From the NCBI RefSeq assembly GCF_014196225.1, contig NZ_JACIDI010000001.1, forward strand, positions 124,001 through 188,000: a DNA stretch of 64,000 nucleotides, read 5' to 3'. The position numbers were made by a program, and so were the translations under genes. Each line of letters begins with the position of its first letter. Position 1 is the stretch's first letter. Origin of the DNA: Bacteroides pyogenes (GTDB lineage Bacteria; Bacteroidota; Bacteroidia; Bacteroidales; Bacteroidaceae). The notes under the pieces were generated by a model that worked only from the letters and a program-made list of their open reading frames with translations, was not told the origin of the DNA and did no database searches. This document shows, piece after piece, positions 8,655 to 17,624 of the stretch.

Positions 8655-9863
8655 TCAGTATTCTATCCGGTCGAGGATTCCGCTGAGAAGTGCGATGGCT
8701 ACTCCGTAATTCGTCATCGGCACCTTTTGTTCTTTGGCACGGTCGATTCGGCTCATTAGGTATTTCCGGTTGAACATGCAGGCGCCACAGTGAATGATCA
8801 GGTCGTAAGAAGAGAGATCTTGAGGGAAGTCTCTACCCGAAACGATGTCGATGGCGAGTTTTTCACCGACTTTTTTTCGCAGCATGCGCGGAAGTTTTAC
8901 TCTTCCTATGTCTTCGGTTGCGGGCGCATGCGTGCAAGCCTCGGCTATGAGCACGTGCGACGATTCGGTCAGAGAATCGATTGCTGCCGCACTCTCTACG
9001 AAGTATTCGATGTCTCCTTTATAGCTCGCGAAAAGTACGGAAAAAGAAGTGAGCCGGCTGGCGGCGGGTTTCTGCTCATAGACTGTTTTGAAAACCTGTG
9101 AATCTGTGATAATCAGTTTGGGAGGAGAGGAAAGAACTGATAATGTCTCCGACAATTTGTCCGTAGTACAGCTCATCACGATACATTTCCTGTCCAGAAG
9201 TTCGCGTATAGTCTGTACTTGCGGTAAAATCAGCCGCCCTTTCGGCGCTTGTATATCCTGAGGTATCACCAGCAGCACCAAGTCCCCATCGCCGACCAAT
9301 CGTCCGGTAATGCTTTCCTGCTCGAAGTCTTCGGGCAGCTTTTCGAGTATGCTCTGACGAATGCCCTCGATTCCTGTTCTTTCTTTGGCGCTGACTAAAA
9401 TGGGAGAGCTGCTGCACAAGGCTTCTATACGGTCGGCAAGATTTTTTGTTCCTTTGCGTATATCCGTTTTGTTGATCAAAAGAATGGTGGGGATATTCCT
9501 GCTTTTCAATTCCCGAAACCAAAGGAGCTCTTCGTTGAGATCAGGGTTTGCATTCGAAGCGTCTCCACCGCAAAGAAGCAACGCTATATCGGTCTTCTCT
9601 ACAGCCTGCCGTGTCCGTTCGATGCGCAGGTCGCCCAATTCGCCTTTATCGTCAAATCCCGGAGTGTCGATGAATAGGCAAGGCCCTATTCCCGGCACTT
9701 CCATTGCTTTGCTCACCGGGTCTGTGGTAGTGCCTGGCATGTCCGAAACAAGGGCAGTTTCCTGTCCGGTCAGCGCATTGATAAGAGATGACTTTCCGCT
9801 GTTTCTTTTGCCGAACAGCGTGATATGTAGCCGGTTGGCATGGGGAGTATGGGTTAAGCTCAT
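8655..9863 (-). CDS. hydF: [FeFe] hydrogenase maturation GTPase HydF
   Basis: 402 residues. The N-terminal Era-like GTPase domain has the P-loop GKRNSGKS (about 18-25), switch PGTTTDP and DTPGF. The C-terminal cluster domain has the CxH (CTH, about residue 310) and HCxxC (HCGAC, about 360) motifs that bind the [4Fe-4S] cluster. HydF is the scaffold on which the diiron subcluster is assembled and handed to the hydrogenase. It is the last gene of the hydrogenase operon, 30 bp after hydG. All key residues look intact. Confidence 0.94.
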   Translation of the reverse strand: MSLTHTPHANRLHITLFGKRNSGKSSLINALTGQETALVSDMPGTTTDPVSKAMEVPGIGPCLFIDTPGFDDKGELGDLRIERTRQAVEKTDIALLLCGGDASNANPDLNEELLWFRELKSRNIPTILLINKTDIRKGTKNLADRIEALCSSSPILVSAKERTGIEGIRQSILEKLPEDFEQESITGRLVGDGDLVLLVIPQDIQAPKGRLILPQVQTIRELLDRKCIVMSCTTDKLSETLSVLSSPPKLIITDSQVFKTVYEQKPAASRLTSFSVLFASYKGDIEYFVESAAAIDSLTESSHVLIAEACTHAPATEDIGRVKLPRMLRKKVGEKLAIDIVSGRDFPQDLSSYDLIIHCGACMFNRKYLMSRIDRAKEQKVPMTNYGVAIALLSGILDRIEY

Positions 9864-9893
9864 GAGTTATTCTTCCTGATTGAGTCATATGAA

Positions 9894-11315
9894 TTAGAAC
9901 CTGAAATCTCTCTTACCTGCGGCTATCTCTTTCAGGTTCCGGATAGCTATCTCTCTGATTTTGGGGTTCGGAATCTGGTCTGTTTCTTTGCGAATCAGTG
10001 CCAGACCTTTCTTGCGCGTGTCTTCCGAAGCGTAATCTTCCAGATATTCTTTCAGCGTCATCAGCGCGTTCGGTCCGCAGCAGTTGGCTATCTGCCCCGA
10101 TTTGACCAGCGACATGAAGCGGTCGCCCGTTCGTCCTTCCCGGTAGCATGCCGTGCAAAAGCTGGGGATATACCCCAAGTCGAGCAGCCAGCTTACTATT
10201 TCATCAAGCGTTCGGGTATCGCTTACATCGAATTGTGCAGAGTTTTCTTGCGGAAGTTCTTTTTCGGCATATCCGCCGACACTTGTACGCGAACCTCCGC
10301 TAATTTGCGAGACGCCTAACTCCAGTACTCTGGCACGCGACGCTTGCGATTCTCTGGTAGAGATAATCATTCCTGTATAAGGAACCGATATACGAATCAC
10401 AGCCACAATTTTACTGAAAGTGTCATCGGAAACAGCGTTGGGAAAATCTCCGGCATCGATGTCGTCTGCCGAACAGATACGGGGCACGCTGATGGTATGA
10501 GGCCCGACGCCGAATCTTGCTTCCAAATGTTCTGCGTGCATGAGCAATCCGATAAAGTCGTACCGATATGTGTTCAGCCCGAACAATACTCCGATTCCCA
10601 CGTCGTCGATTCCGGCCTCCATTGCCCGGTCCATCGCTTCGGTGTGGTATGCGTAATTGCTTTTAGGTCCTGTAGGATGCAAAGCCTCGTAATTCTGCTT
10701 GTGGTAAGTCTCCTGGAATAAGATATAAGTGCCGATGCCTGCCTCTTTGAGCTTTCGGTAGTTCTCTACCGTAGTGGCGGCAATATTCACGTTCACCCGC
10801 CGGATGGTCCCGTTTTTATGTCTGATGCTGTATATCGTACGGATAGCTTCGAGTATATATTCGATGGGACTTTGAAGCGGATGTTCACCGGCTTCGAGCG
10901 CCAGACGCTTGTGTCCCATGTCTTGTAGCGCGATGACTTCGCGGCGTATTTCTTCCTGTGTCAGCTTCTTGCGGGCAATTGTTTTGTTTTTGGCATGATA
11001 AGGACAATACACGCAACCGTTTACACAATAGTTCGATAGATAAAGCGGTGCGAACATGACAATTCGGTTGCCATAGAACTTCTGTTTGATTTTCTTGGCA
11101 AGATGGAAGATACGCTCTGTTAAGTCCGTCTGCTCGCATTCCAATAATACTGCCGCTTCCCTGTGTGAAAGTCCTTTGCAGAGGGCAGCCTTTTCGATGA
11201 GCTCCTCTATCAGCGCACGATTGTTCTTGTTTCCTTCCGCATATCTCAATGTATTCAGAATTTCTTCGTGCTTTATGAATTCTTCGGCTTTTGATGAATC
11301 TGCTTGGTAAGCCAT
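9894..11315 (-). CDS. hydG: [FeFe] hydrogenase maturase HydG (tyrosine lyase)
   Basis: 473 residues. The radical-SAM triad is C97-x3-C101-x2-C104 (CVNGCVYC), and the C-terminal CTAC...C motif (CTACYREGRTGDR and the NCCGP element) matches the second, dangler-iron cluster of HydG. HydG cleaves tyrosine to p-cresol, CO and cyanide, which become ligands of the H-cluster. Length is typical. It lies 33 bp downstream of hydE and 30 bp upstream of hydF in the same operon. It resembles thiamine synthase ThiH but the C-terminal motif and neighbours favour HydG. Confidence 0.95.
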   Translation of the reverse strand: MAYQADSSKAEEFIKHEEILNTLRYAEGNKNNRALIEELIEKAALCKGLSHREAAVLLECEQTDLTERIFHLAKKIKQKFYGNRIVMFAPLYLSNYCVNGCVYCPYHAKNKTIARKKLTQEEIRREVIALQDMGHKRLALEAGEHPLQSPIEYILEAIRTIYSIRHKNGTIRRVNVNIAATTVENYRKLKEAGIGTYILFQETYHKQNYEALHPTGPKSNYAYHTEAMDRAMEAGIDDVGIGVLFGLNTYRYDFIGLLMHAEHLEARFGVGPHTISVPRICSADDIDAGDFPNAVSDDTFSKIVAVIRISVPYTGMIISTRESQASRARVLELGVSQISGGSRTSVGGYAEKELPQENSAQFDVSDTRTLDEIVSWLLDLGYIPSFCTACYREGRTGDRFMSLVKSGQIANCCGPNALMTLKEYLEDYASEDTRKKGLALIRKETDQIPNPKIREIAIRNLKEIAAGKRDFRF

Positions 11316-11348
11316 ATTGTTATCGGTTCAATAGTTAGTGTTAAGTGT

Positions 11349-12395
11349 TTAGTAATCTGCGGCAACAAAATCTCCTCTTTCGGTAGAAACTTCGTAACCT
11401 ATGGCACGTAACTGCTTTTGCAGAATTCTCAATCCTTCGGCCGATTCCGCCCCCACTGAAGCTTTGTCATTGTAGAGTGCGTATTTTCTTCGTTCTTCCG
11501 GCGGAGAAAGATTGGGCATCACCACATTGGCTCCTGCCAATATTCCATGTTCCCTTCCGTCGGCCGCCAGCGTAGCGAGCGCTGTGGTAGAAGGGATTAA
11601 AGCCGACGGATGCATTAAGCGGAAAATCGATAACAAAAGTAAAGTCTGTTCCAGTGTTCCGTTGGCACATTCGGCAAAGGGGGTGTCATGATGCGAAAGG
11701 AAAGGACCTATTCCGATCATTTCCGGACGTAGTTTTTCGATGAAGCGTATATCTTGCATCAGATGATCTGTGGTTTGTCCGGGACTACCCACCATGATAC
11801 CCGTTCCCGTTTGAAATCCTATTTCTTTCAAATCGTGCAGACATCTCAGTCGCCGGGCAAGCGACATCTCTGCCGGATGCAGTTGACCGTAGTGCATTTC
11901 ATCGGAGGTTTCGTGCCTAAGCAGGTAACGATTCGCTCCTGCCAGAAAGAAGCGTTCGTAGGCTTCACGCGACCTTTCACCTAATGACAGTGCAATGGCG
12001 CAATCGGGATAGCTTTTCCGTATGGCGGCAACCGTTTTCTCTATCCGCTCGTCCGTCAGGGCGGGGTCTTCTCCTCCTTGCAACACAAAGGTGCGGAGTC
12101 CTGTCGCATATCCTTTCCGGCAGCAATCCAGAATTTGTCGGGTACTCAACCGATAACGCTCCACTTTCGGATTGCCTTTTCGAATGCCGCAATAGTAACA
12201 ATTGTTCCGGCAGCAATTGCTTATTTCGATCAGCCCGCGGACATAAATCTTATTTCCAAATTGCCGTAAACTTACTTCTCGTGCTTGCCCGTTGATATAG
12301 CACAGAGTTTCAGTGTCGCAGTGAGTCAACAGTTGCCGGAGCTCTTCCTGATTGAGTGTTCTTTCTTTTCTTAATTTATCTACCCATTGTTTCAT
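11349..12395 (-). CDS. hydE: [FeFe] hydrogenase maturase HydE
   Basis: 348 residues from the ATG at 12395 (MKQWVDKLRK), chosen over an upstream in-frame codon because it gives the usual family length and starts inside the 3' end of the hydrogenase gene (20-bp overlap), consistent with coupling. The radical-SAM triad is C62-x3-C66-x2-C69 (CRNNCYYC). HydE processes the HydG product during synthesis of the azadithiolate-bridged diiron subcluster. Downstream motifs (LQGGED, LSLGE, RYLLRHET) match HydE/BioB-type barrels. Cytosolic, third partner of the maturation set. Confidence 0.94.
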   Translation of the reverse strand: MKQWVDKLRKERTLNQEELRQLLTHCDTETLCYINGQAREVSLRQFGNKIYVRGLIEISNCCRNNCYYCGIRKGNPKVERYRLSTRQILDCCRKGYATGLRTFVLQGGEDPALTDERIEKTVAAIRKSYPDCAIALSLGERSREAYERFFLAGANRYLLRHETSDEMHYGQLHPAEMSLARRLRCLHDLKEIGFQTGTGIMVGSPGQTTDHLMQDIRFIEKLRPEMIGIGPFLSHHDTPFAECANGTLEQTLLLLSIFRLMHPSALIPSTTALATLAADGREHGILAGANVVMPNLSPPEERRKYALYNDKASVGAESAEGLRILQKQLRAIGYEVSTERGDFVAADY

Positions 12396-13845
12396 ACGTA
12401 TCTTTTCGCTTCGCAAGATCTTGCAGCAACTGACGGCGGCCCGAAACAATATCGTTGTGGGTACAGGGTCCCGTTATACAACCGCCTTCGCAAGCCATGA
12501 CCTCTATAAATTGTGCGGAAGCTTTTCCCGCTTTACCGGCTGCGCGTAATAACGCAATATTTTTCTTGCTCATATCCGATACTTGTATTGCGTTGATTTT
12601 ATCGGCTTTGTCTTTTAAGTACGCCTTGACTGCTCCCATCACTCCTCCGGCTTGTGCGAAGCCGTGCGCTTCCCGTACGGAAGTATGCAGGACGGAGAAA
12701 GGTTGAGCTTCTTTAAGTTCGATACCCAATCCGTCGAATATAGAACCTATTTCTTCAAAAGTAAGAATGAAGTCGACTGCTCCGTCACGACGAACCTCTT
12801 TGCGTTTGGCTACGCAGGGACCTGCGAATACGATTTTTGCATCGGGATGTTTTTCTTTGGCGATGCGTGCAGCGTAATACATCGGCGATCCGGTAGAAGA
12901 AACATAGGGACTAATGTCCGGAACATGCTTCTCTACCAATTCGATGTAAGAGGGACAACAAGAGGTTGTCATGAAGGCTTGTCCTTCCTCCAACTTTTCT
13001 ATCAGTTCGTGTGCTTCGTTGCTGATGGTCATCATCGCTCCTTCGGCAACTTCTATTACTTCGGCAAACCCTATTTGTTTGAATGCGCCGTACACTTGTT
13101 CGATGGATGTGTTGAATTGCCCAAGGATGGAAGGTGCGATGATCGCTACCATTTTTTCTCCTTTGCGAATGCCTTGAAGCACGTCAAAGGTCTGCGAGAT
13201 CTCGAAGATTGCTCCGAACGGACAAGCATTGATGCACTTCCCGCAATAGATACATTTACTTTCGTCAATATGTTCGATGCCGTCTTCATCTTTGTTGATA
13301 GCTTTCACCGGACAGGCTTCCTCGCAAGGAACGGGGATGTATACGATGGCATGGTAAGGACAGCTTTTGTGACAGATACCGCAACTGATGCATGTATCGT
13401 GGTCAATGGCTGCCTGACCGTTCTTTTTGAATTGGACGGCCCCTTTCGGACAATTCATATAGCAGCTGCGGGCTACGCATCCACGGCAGAGGTTGGTTAT
13501 TTCATAATTAATCTGTATGCAAGAAGAGCATGCCTCATCGATCACGCATAGAATATTTTGTTTGGTGATTTCTTTCCTGTTCAAAGCTTGACGGGCATAT
13601 TCGGATAGAGGAGTGAGTTCGTCGTGTTCGTCGTCCATGTCGAACCCCATCAACGGAAACGACTTATATTTCCATACGGCGCGTTCTTTGTGTACGCAGC
13701 AACGCCCCATGTGCTTAGACTTTTTTGGGGTCAGCTCCAATGGCAGACGGTCGATTTTCTCTACCAGTTGCTCGTCTTTCCAGAGTCTGACAAGGTCGGC
13801 CAGCAGCTTATGCCGGACAATCATAATATTATTCGTAAATGCCAT
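12376..13845 (-). CDS. Monomeric [FeFe] hydrogenase, group-B-like
   Basis: 489 residues. Several [4Fe-4S] ligands sets precede the catalytic domain: CRGCVARSCYMNCP (about 120-132), CISCGICHKSCP (about 152-162), CEEACP and CIYCGKCINACP (about 198-208). The H-cluster motifs are TTSCCPS (293-299), GPCVAK (342-347) and MACEGGC followed by ITGPC (450-461), so all four cluster cysteines are present. The L1 and L2 motifs deviate from the group A consensus (TSCCPGW, MPCxxK), which fits group B [FeFe] hydrogenases known from Bacteroides. It most likely evolves H2 from reduced ferredoxin during fermentation. It heads an operon with all three maturases. Direction in vivo and electron partner are inferred. 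Confidence 0.9.
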   Translation of the reverse strand: MAFTNNIMIVRHKLLADLVRLWKDEQLVEKIDRLPLELTPKKSKHMGRCCVHKERAVWKYKSFPLMGFDMDDEHDELTPLSEYARQALNRKEITKQNILCVIDEACSSCIQINYEITNLCRGCVARSCYMNCPKGAVQFKKNGQAAIDHDTCISCGICHKSCPYHAIVYIPVPCEEACPVKAINKDEDGIEHIDESKCIYCGKCINACPFGAIFEISQTFDVLQGIRKGEKMVAIIAPSILGQFNTSIEQVYGAFKQIGFAEVIEVAEGAMMTISNEAHELIEKLEEGQAFMTTSCCPSYIELVEKHVPDISPYVSSTGSPMYYAARIAKEKHPDAKIVFAGPCVAKRKEVRRDGAVDFILTFEEIGSIFDGLGIELKEAQPFSVLHTSVREAHGFAQAGGVMGAVKAYLKDKADKINAIQVSDMSKKNIALLRAAGKAGKASAQFIEVMACEGGCITGPCTHNDIVSGRRQLLQDLAKRKDTYETMGR

Positions 13846-13871
13846 ATTCTAATTATGAATTTTTTCCGGTA

Positions 13872-13879
13872 CAAAGATA
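13872..13879 (-). promoter_or_regulatory. -7 element of the hydrogenase operon
   Basis: The reverse strand reads TATCTTTG at 13879-13872, 27 bp before the hydrogenase ATG. The -33 position (about 13898-13901) reads CGTT, a weak match. Confidence 0.5.
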
Positions 13880-13974
13880 CTAACTAGTTTGCGTATAAAC
13901 GAATAATCATTAGAAATGATTATAATATCCAGATTTTATAAAAGTTTTTTTCGCTTAAATACCCATATCTGATT

Positions 13975-14006
13975 ATTGTCAAATTCACGGCTCATACTTA
14001 TATTTG
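13975..14006 (+). promoter_or_regulatory. Promoter of the PepSY membrane protein gene
   Basis: ATTG (13975-13978) and TATATTTG (13999-14006) are 20 bp apart. The predicted leader of about 85 nt carries the 18-bp tandem repeat that runs into the start codon. Confidence 0.5.
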
Positions 14007-14051
14007 CAGTTTTGTTTTTTAGAAATAAGGAAACCACATATTTAATAAATC

Positions 14052-14097
14052 GAAGATTGTAATTAAAAAGAAGATTGTAATTAAAAAGAAGATTGTA
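14052..14097 (+). repeat. 18-bp tandem repeat running into a start codon
   Basis: Two perfect copies of an 18-bp unit beginning GAAGATTGTAATT (14052-14069, 14070-14087) and a partial third copy at 14088, whose GAAGATTGTA overlaps the ATG at 14097. The unit is A-rich and supplies the only ribosome-binding-like AAGA upstream of the start. Confidence 0.9.
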
Positions 14098-15236
14098 TGA
14101 ATAAAACTTTTCGTAAAATCTGTGCGAAACTGCATCTGTATTTGGGACTGTTGTCGGGACTTGTTGTGTTTATCGTATGTATCACAGGTTGCCTGTATGT
14201 TTTTAAAAACGAAATAAACGAGGCTACACAACCTTGGCGTTTTGTTGTGCCTGAACAAACGGAAGCTCTGCCGCCCTCCGTCATTTTATCCCTTGCCGAT
14301 TCTGTCATGAAAGAGGGAATATCTGCTACCGCCATCACATACGGTGAAAAAACAGATGCGGTATTTGTGGATTATCATCGGAGAGGTGAAGGGCAAAAAA
14401 CTGTTTTTCTTAATCCGTACAATGGGAAGATACAGAAAACCATTATGAGATCGGCAGACGATTTTGATTTCTTCCGTTTTGTCATACGAGGGCATCGCTC
14501 TTTATGGCTCCCGAAACAAACAGGCAGCGTTATCGTGGGATACAGCGTGCTTGCTTTTTTTATCGCACTCATTGCCGGACTGATATTGTGGTGGCCGCCG
14601 CAATGGACCCGGAGAGCGCTTATGCAACGCTTGACGATGAAGCGTCCTTTTACTTTCCCCCGTTTGAATTTCGATTTGCATCGCATTTTAGGCTTTTATG
14701 CTTTTCTGCCTTTATTTGTAATTTGTTTCACCGGATTGATTTTTAGTCTGGGATGGTTTAACAAATCCTTTTATGCAATAGTCTCCGGTGGCGAAGGCTT
14801 GCAGCCGAATATGATTCCTGTTTCGGATACCTTACAAACTTCTTCGCGGGTAGTAGAACCTTTAGACAGTCTTTTCTACCGGTTGAAAGCGGAATCGCCC
14901 GAAGCTAAAAAGCTTTCCTTTTCGCTGCCCTCGAAGAAAGACGGCGTGTTCAGGGTAAGTGTGGGGCATCGGCGCGGTTCCCGCTCCAGGACAGATTATT
15001 TGTTTTTCGACCGTCATACGTTGAAGCCGTTGCAAGGCTCCGGTCCTTTTACCGGCAAGTATGAAGACGCCTCTGTCGTTCATAAACTCAGGAGGATGAA
15101 TCTCGAACTGCACGACGGAAGCATATTGGGGCTGTTCGGTAAATCAATCATGTTTCTTGCCAGCCTGATAGGGGCCTCTCTGCCAATAACGGGCTTTGTC
15201 ATCTGGCACAGGAAAAACCGGAGAAAAATGCGATAG
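14097..15236 (+). CDS. PepSY-associated transmembrane protein
   Basis: 379 residues with the architecture of the PepSY-TM family: an N-terminal cytoplasmic stub with KLHLYLGL, membrane segments at about 17-37, 150-168, 195-213 and 340-360, and two large extracytoplasmic loops. His residues in KLHLYLGL, LHRILGFY and VIWHRKNRR are in the positions usual for heme or flavin-cytochrome-like members. The family is linked to iron acquisition or reductive steps at the inner membrane, and no TonB receptor lies next to it here, so the substrate is unknown. The start codon sits in the third copy of an 18-bp tandem repeat. It is convergent with an L,D-transpeptidase gene. Confidence 0.8.
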   Translation: MNKTFRKICAKLHLYLGLLSGLVVFIVCITGCLYVFKNEINEATQPWRFVVPEQTEALPPSVILSLADSVMKEGISATAITYGEKTDAVFVDYHRRGEGQKTVFLNPYNGKIQKTIMRSADDFDFFRFVIRGHRSLWLPKQTGSVIVGYSVLAFFIALIAGLILWWPPQWTRRALMQRLTMKRPFTFPRLNFDLHRILGFYAFLPLFVICFTGLIFSLGWFNKSFYAIVSGGEGLQPNMIPVSDTLQTSSRVVEPLDSLFYRLKAESPEAKKLSFSLPSKKDGVFRVSVGHRRGSRSRTDYLFFDRHTLKPLQGSGPFTGKYEDASVVHKLRRMNLELHDGSILGLFGKSIMFLASLIGASLPITGFVIWHRKNRRKMR

Positions 15237-15332
15237 ACAGTCTGTCTTAGCATATGATCGGGGACTTGTTTCAATCCTTAAAAAGCCGGAAGCGGATATT
15301 ATAACGGCAAGATTCTATTGCTGTGGATGGGG

Positions 15333-16058
15333 TTATTGATTCCGTGTCAGCAATCCTGTCTGCTGCAACCCCTTCAGGATACTGCTTTGTGCCATATAAT
15401 CCTGATTGTTGGCATAGATGAACATGACGCTTCCTCCTTTGATCGTATTGATGATGGGCTTTGTGATGGCTTGCGGCAGGGCAGGACATCCGAAGCTTCT
15501 TCCCAATCGTCCTGTAGAAGCCGCCACAGAAGGGTTGGCATAAGCTGCTCCATGTACCACGATTGCCCTCTCACGGGCTTTGTCGTTGATGCCCTTCTCC
15601 AGTCCGTTCAATATCAACGAATAACCGTTTTTCCCCTGATACGTATGTCCGGTGAGATAGAATCCGAGTGAACTTTTGTATGAACCGTATTTATTGGAAA
15701 AAGAAGTAGCGTAGTTCTCTCCGCTGTTTCTGCCATGGGCCACAACAGAACTGAATACTAACTTTTTCTTTTCCATGTCGAAAACGAAAAGACGTTTCTC
15801 GGTAGAGGCTTTGGTGAAATCGATAAGCGTCAGGACCGGTTTGCTTTTTTCTTTGATTCGCAAATATCCCGCCACTGCTTGGCGGAAAGCCACGAAATTT
15901 ACCACGCCTCCCAATTGCATCTCCTCGAAAAGTTGTTCGCCCGCCGCCAGTTCGGAACCTGCGCCGGACAATACCGGAGCGGGTCTCATCGCACGGGTGG
16001 AAATGTTTCCTGATGGAATGAGAAGAAATATCAACAATATGAGAGAAACTTTTCGCAT
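15333..16058 (-). CDS. L,D-transpeptidase catalytic-domain protein (YkuD_2-like)
   Basis: 241 residues from the ATG at 16058; an upstream in-frame start at 16088 would lie inside the -7 box. A signal peptide covers about residues 1-22. The YkuD-type site reads VVHG (H169) and SFGCPAL with C191 as the catalytic thiol, as in the murein L,D-transpeptidase catalytic domain family. Such enzymes cleave or form bonds at meso-Dap in peptidoglycan stems or anchor proteins to the wall. It lies 42 bp after another L,D-transpeptidase-like gene on the same strand, but its own promoter overlaps that gene's 3' end. Periplasmic; transpeptidase versus carboxypeptidase cannot be told. Confidence 0.85.
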   Translation of the reverse strand: MRKVSLILLIFLLIPSGNISTRAMRPAPVLSGAGSELAAGEQLFEEMQLGGVVNFVAFRQAVAGYLRIKEKSKPVLTLIDFTKASTEKRLFVFDMEKKKLVFSSVVAHGRNSGENYATSFSNKYGSYKSSLGFYLTGHTYQGKNGYSLILNGLEKGINDKARERAIVVHGAAYANPSVAASTGRLGRSFGCPALPQAITKPIINTIKGGSVMFIYANNQDYMAQSSILKGLQQTGLLTRNQ

Positions 16059-16085
16059 GAATTCTTTTTCTGAAAAATAATGCGG

Positions 16086-16115
16086 CAAAGATAACGCTTT
16101 TTATTCCAAAACAAA
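16086..16115 (-). promoter_or_regulatory. Consensus promoter of the YkuD_2-like gene
   Basis: On the reverse strand TTTG (16115-16112) and TATCTTTG (16093-16086) are exactly 18 bp apart. The -33 half overlaps the last codons of the upstream L,D-transpeptidase gene. This is one of the best promoters in the window and fixes the start at 16058. Confidence 0.75.
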
Positions 16116-17132
16116 AATAATCGTCTCATTTACAGGCGCCCACTCGAAAATAAATTTAGCGTGTGAAGTGGCGTTCCGCACGCACATGTGCGAACGGGGA
16201 GTGGTTCCCAACGAATGGCTATACTCTATTTCCGCTGTTCGGGGAAGCTGAACGGGTACGCCGTGAATGTATGCTCCGTCCGTGAATCGGCTGGCATAAG
16301 GAGCATATCCCGCAACTTCCGGAGAGCCGTCTTTTAAATATATCATTTTTCTCTTTTTCTCTTGTAAGACGAACATGCCTATCGGTGTCTTTTGTGCATA
16401 CGGCGGGCGGTATCGTCCCGTAGTAGAAGGATTCATACTCCGTATCGTCCACTGTGCACGGCCTATGCGTTCCAGCGTAGCGATGTTCTGGTTGTGGCGG
16501 TCGACGAAAATGGCTCGGTCAAAAACGATGGAGTCGCCGATAAGCTTGACATATTTTTGTGGAACCATCCAGACGTCTCCGGTGTGTATGGGTTCCATTT
16601 TCATGAAACTTCCTTCGCTTGCGAGAAAGCGGGTCAGCTCTCCGTCCTGCGCGTAGCGTTCGGGCGTCAGCGTATCCGTGAGTTCGTATAGCGGGACGGA
16701 CTGATACCTTTCGGTGCCGAACGAATCCGCTATCCGTTTGTACGAATTTCTATGAAACTTTTTCACCAGTGGCGCCTCTCCGTTGCGGTTCTTGTAGTTT
16801 TGAAGTATCGCCCATTGCCGGGGTTCCGACTGTATGTTTTCCAATAACGCGAGTTTTTCTTTTATTTTCTCCCACTGAAAGCGGCGGGTCGTGTCTTTGT
16901 ACGGATAAATGCTGTCTAATGTATATTGGTCGTATAGCAACTCTTTGCCGATTTTTATTTCGCCGGCTTCTACTTCCTTTATTCGGGCGGCTTCGGTTGC
17001 GGCAAGTGTATCTTGCCGGGAAAGCGGTTCTTTCTCCTGTTTTTCGGAGCCGTTTTGCCTGTCAGGCAGTAAAGAGCAGGAACTGTAAAAGTAAGCGCAC
17101 AGTAATATTCCGGCAAATGTCAGTTTGTTCAT
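16101..17132 (-). CDS. L,D-transpeptidase (YkuD) lipoprotein
   Basis: 343 residues. Lipoprotein signal with lipobox YSSC (Cys about 19). The C-terminal YkuD domain has YIHG (about residue 290) and SHMCVRN with C317 as the catalytic cysteine, a variant of the SHGCxR consensus with Met in place of Gly. The N-terminal 200 residues are a spacer with many charged residues and no recognised domain. It should act on peptidoglycan from the outer side of the inner membrane or the outer-membrane inner leaflet. Two different L,D-transpeptidase families side by side suggests a wall-remodelling pair. The SHG to SHM change is tolerated in some members, so activity is likely. Confidence 0.82.
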   Translation of the reverse strand: MNKLTFAGILLCAYFYSSCSLLPDRQNGSEKQEKEPLSRQDTLAATEAARIKEVEAGEIKIGKELLYDQYTLDSIYPYKDTTRRFQWEKIKEKLALLENIQSEPRQWAILQNYKNRNGEAPLVKKFHRNSYKRIADSFGTERYQSVPLYELTDTLTPERYAQDGELTRFLASEGSFMKMEPIHTGDVWMVPQKYVKLIGDSIVFDRAIFVDRHNQNIATLERIGRAQWTIRSMNPSTTGRYRPPYAQKTPIGMFVLQEKKRKMIYLKDGSPEVAGYAPYASRFTDGAYIHGVPVQLPRTAEIEYSHSLGTTPRSHMCVRNATSHAKFIFEWAPVNETIIFVLE

Positions 17133-17403
17133 AAGGAGACAATTTGTTTGTTTTTAGGTGCGAATATACAGTATTAAAAGGAAATAACAGTATATATCGG
17201 TTTAAAAAAGAGATGTTTTTGAGGAGTAACTAAAGTTGTTTTCATTTACTGAAAGAGTAGTGCGCTTGTTATTAAGTTTTGGTTTATCGATCCAAACAGT
17301 ACAGAGCGTCGGTATAGGCAGACAAAACCGAGATTAAGTTCGTGTGCCCTTTCGACAAGGCACAGCACATTGCGTTGAAACACAACGGATTTGTTTGCCG
17401 AAG

Positions 17404-17544
17404 AAAAACACGGCGGACTCTGCAAAAAAAGCCCGCGGGCTTTGAAAAAAACACGGCGGGCTTTGAAATCAAACACGGCGGGCTTTGAAAAAAAGGCGGC
17501 GGGCTTTGAAAACAAACATGACGGGCTTTGAAAACAGACTTCCA
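17404..17544 (+). repeat. 21/22-bp tandem array A (six units)
   Basis: The core GGGCTTTGAAA begins at 17437, 17458, 17480, 17501 and 17523 (steps 21, 22, 21, 22), with a degenerate unit before it (GGACTCTGCAAA, about 17415). The full unit also carries ACACGGC upstream of the core. No unit is separated by unique spacer. A 33-bp stretch (17449-17481) recurs in inverted orientation at 32454-32486. Confidence 0.95.
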
Positions 17545-17580
17545 ACCGCCCTTGTCTACGGGCCTTTGTGTTTCGAATCC

Positions 17581-17624
17581 GGTGCGGATGTCTCTGAGAT
17601 GAGGTGCGGAAATCTTTGTAATGG
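17581..17624 (+). repeat. Two-unit 22-bp direct repeat
   Basis: GGTGCGGA begins at 17581 and again at 17603; both units continue with a similar TCTNTGNNATG pattern. Spacing is exactly 22 bp, the same quantum as the adjacent array of different sequence. Confidence 0.7.

Noticed and set aside
17562..17590. tRNA-like T-loop (TTTCGAATCC)
   Set aside because: No matching acceptor stem, anticodon arm or CCA context could be folded around it.
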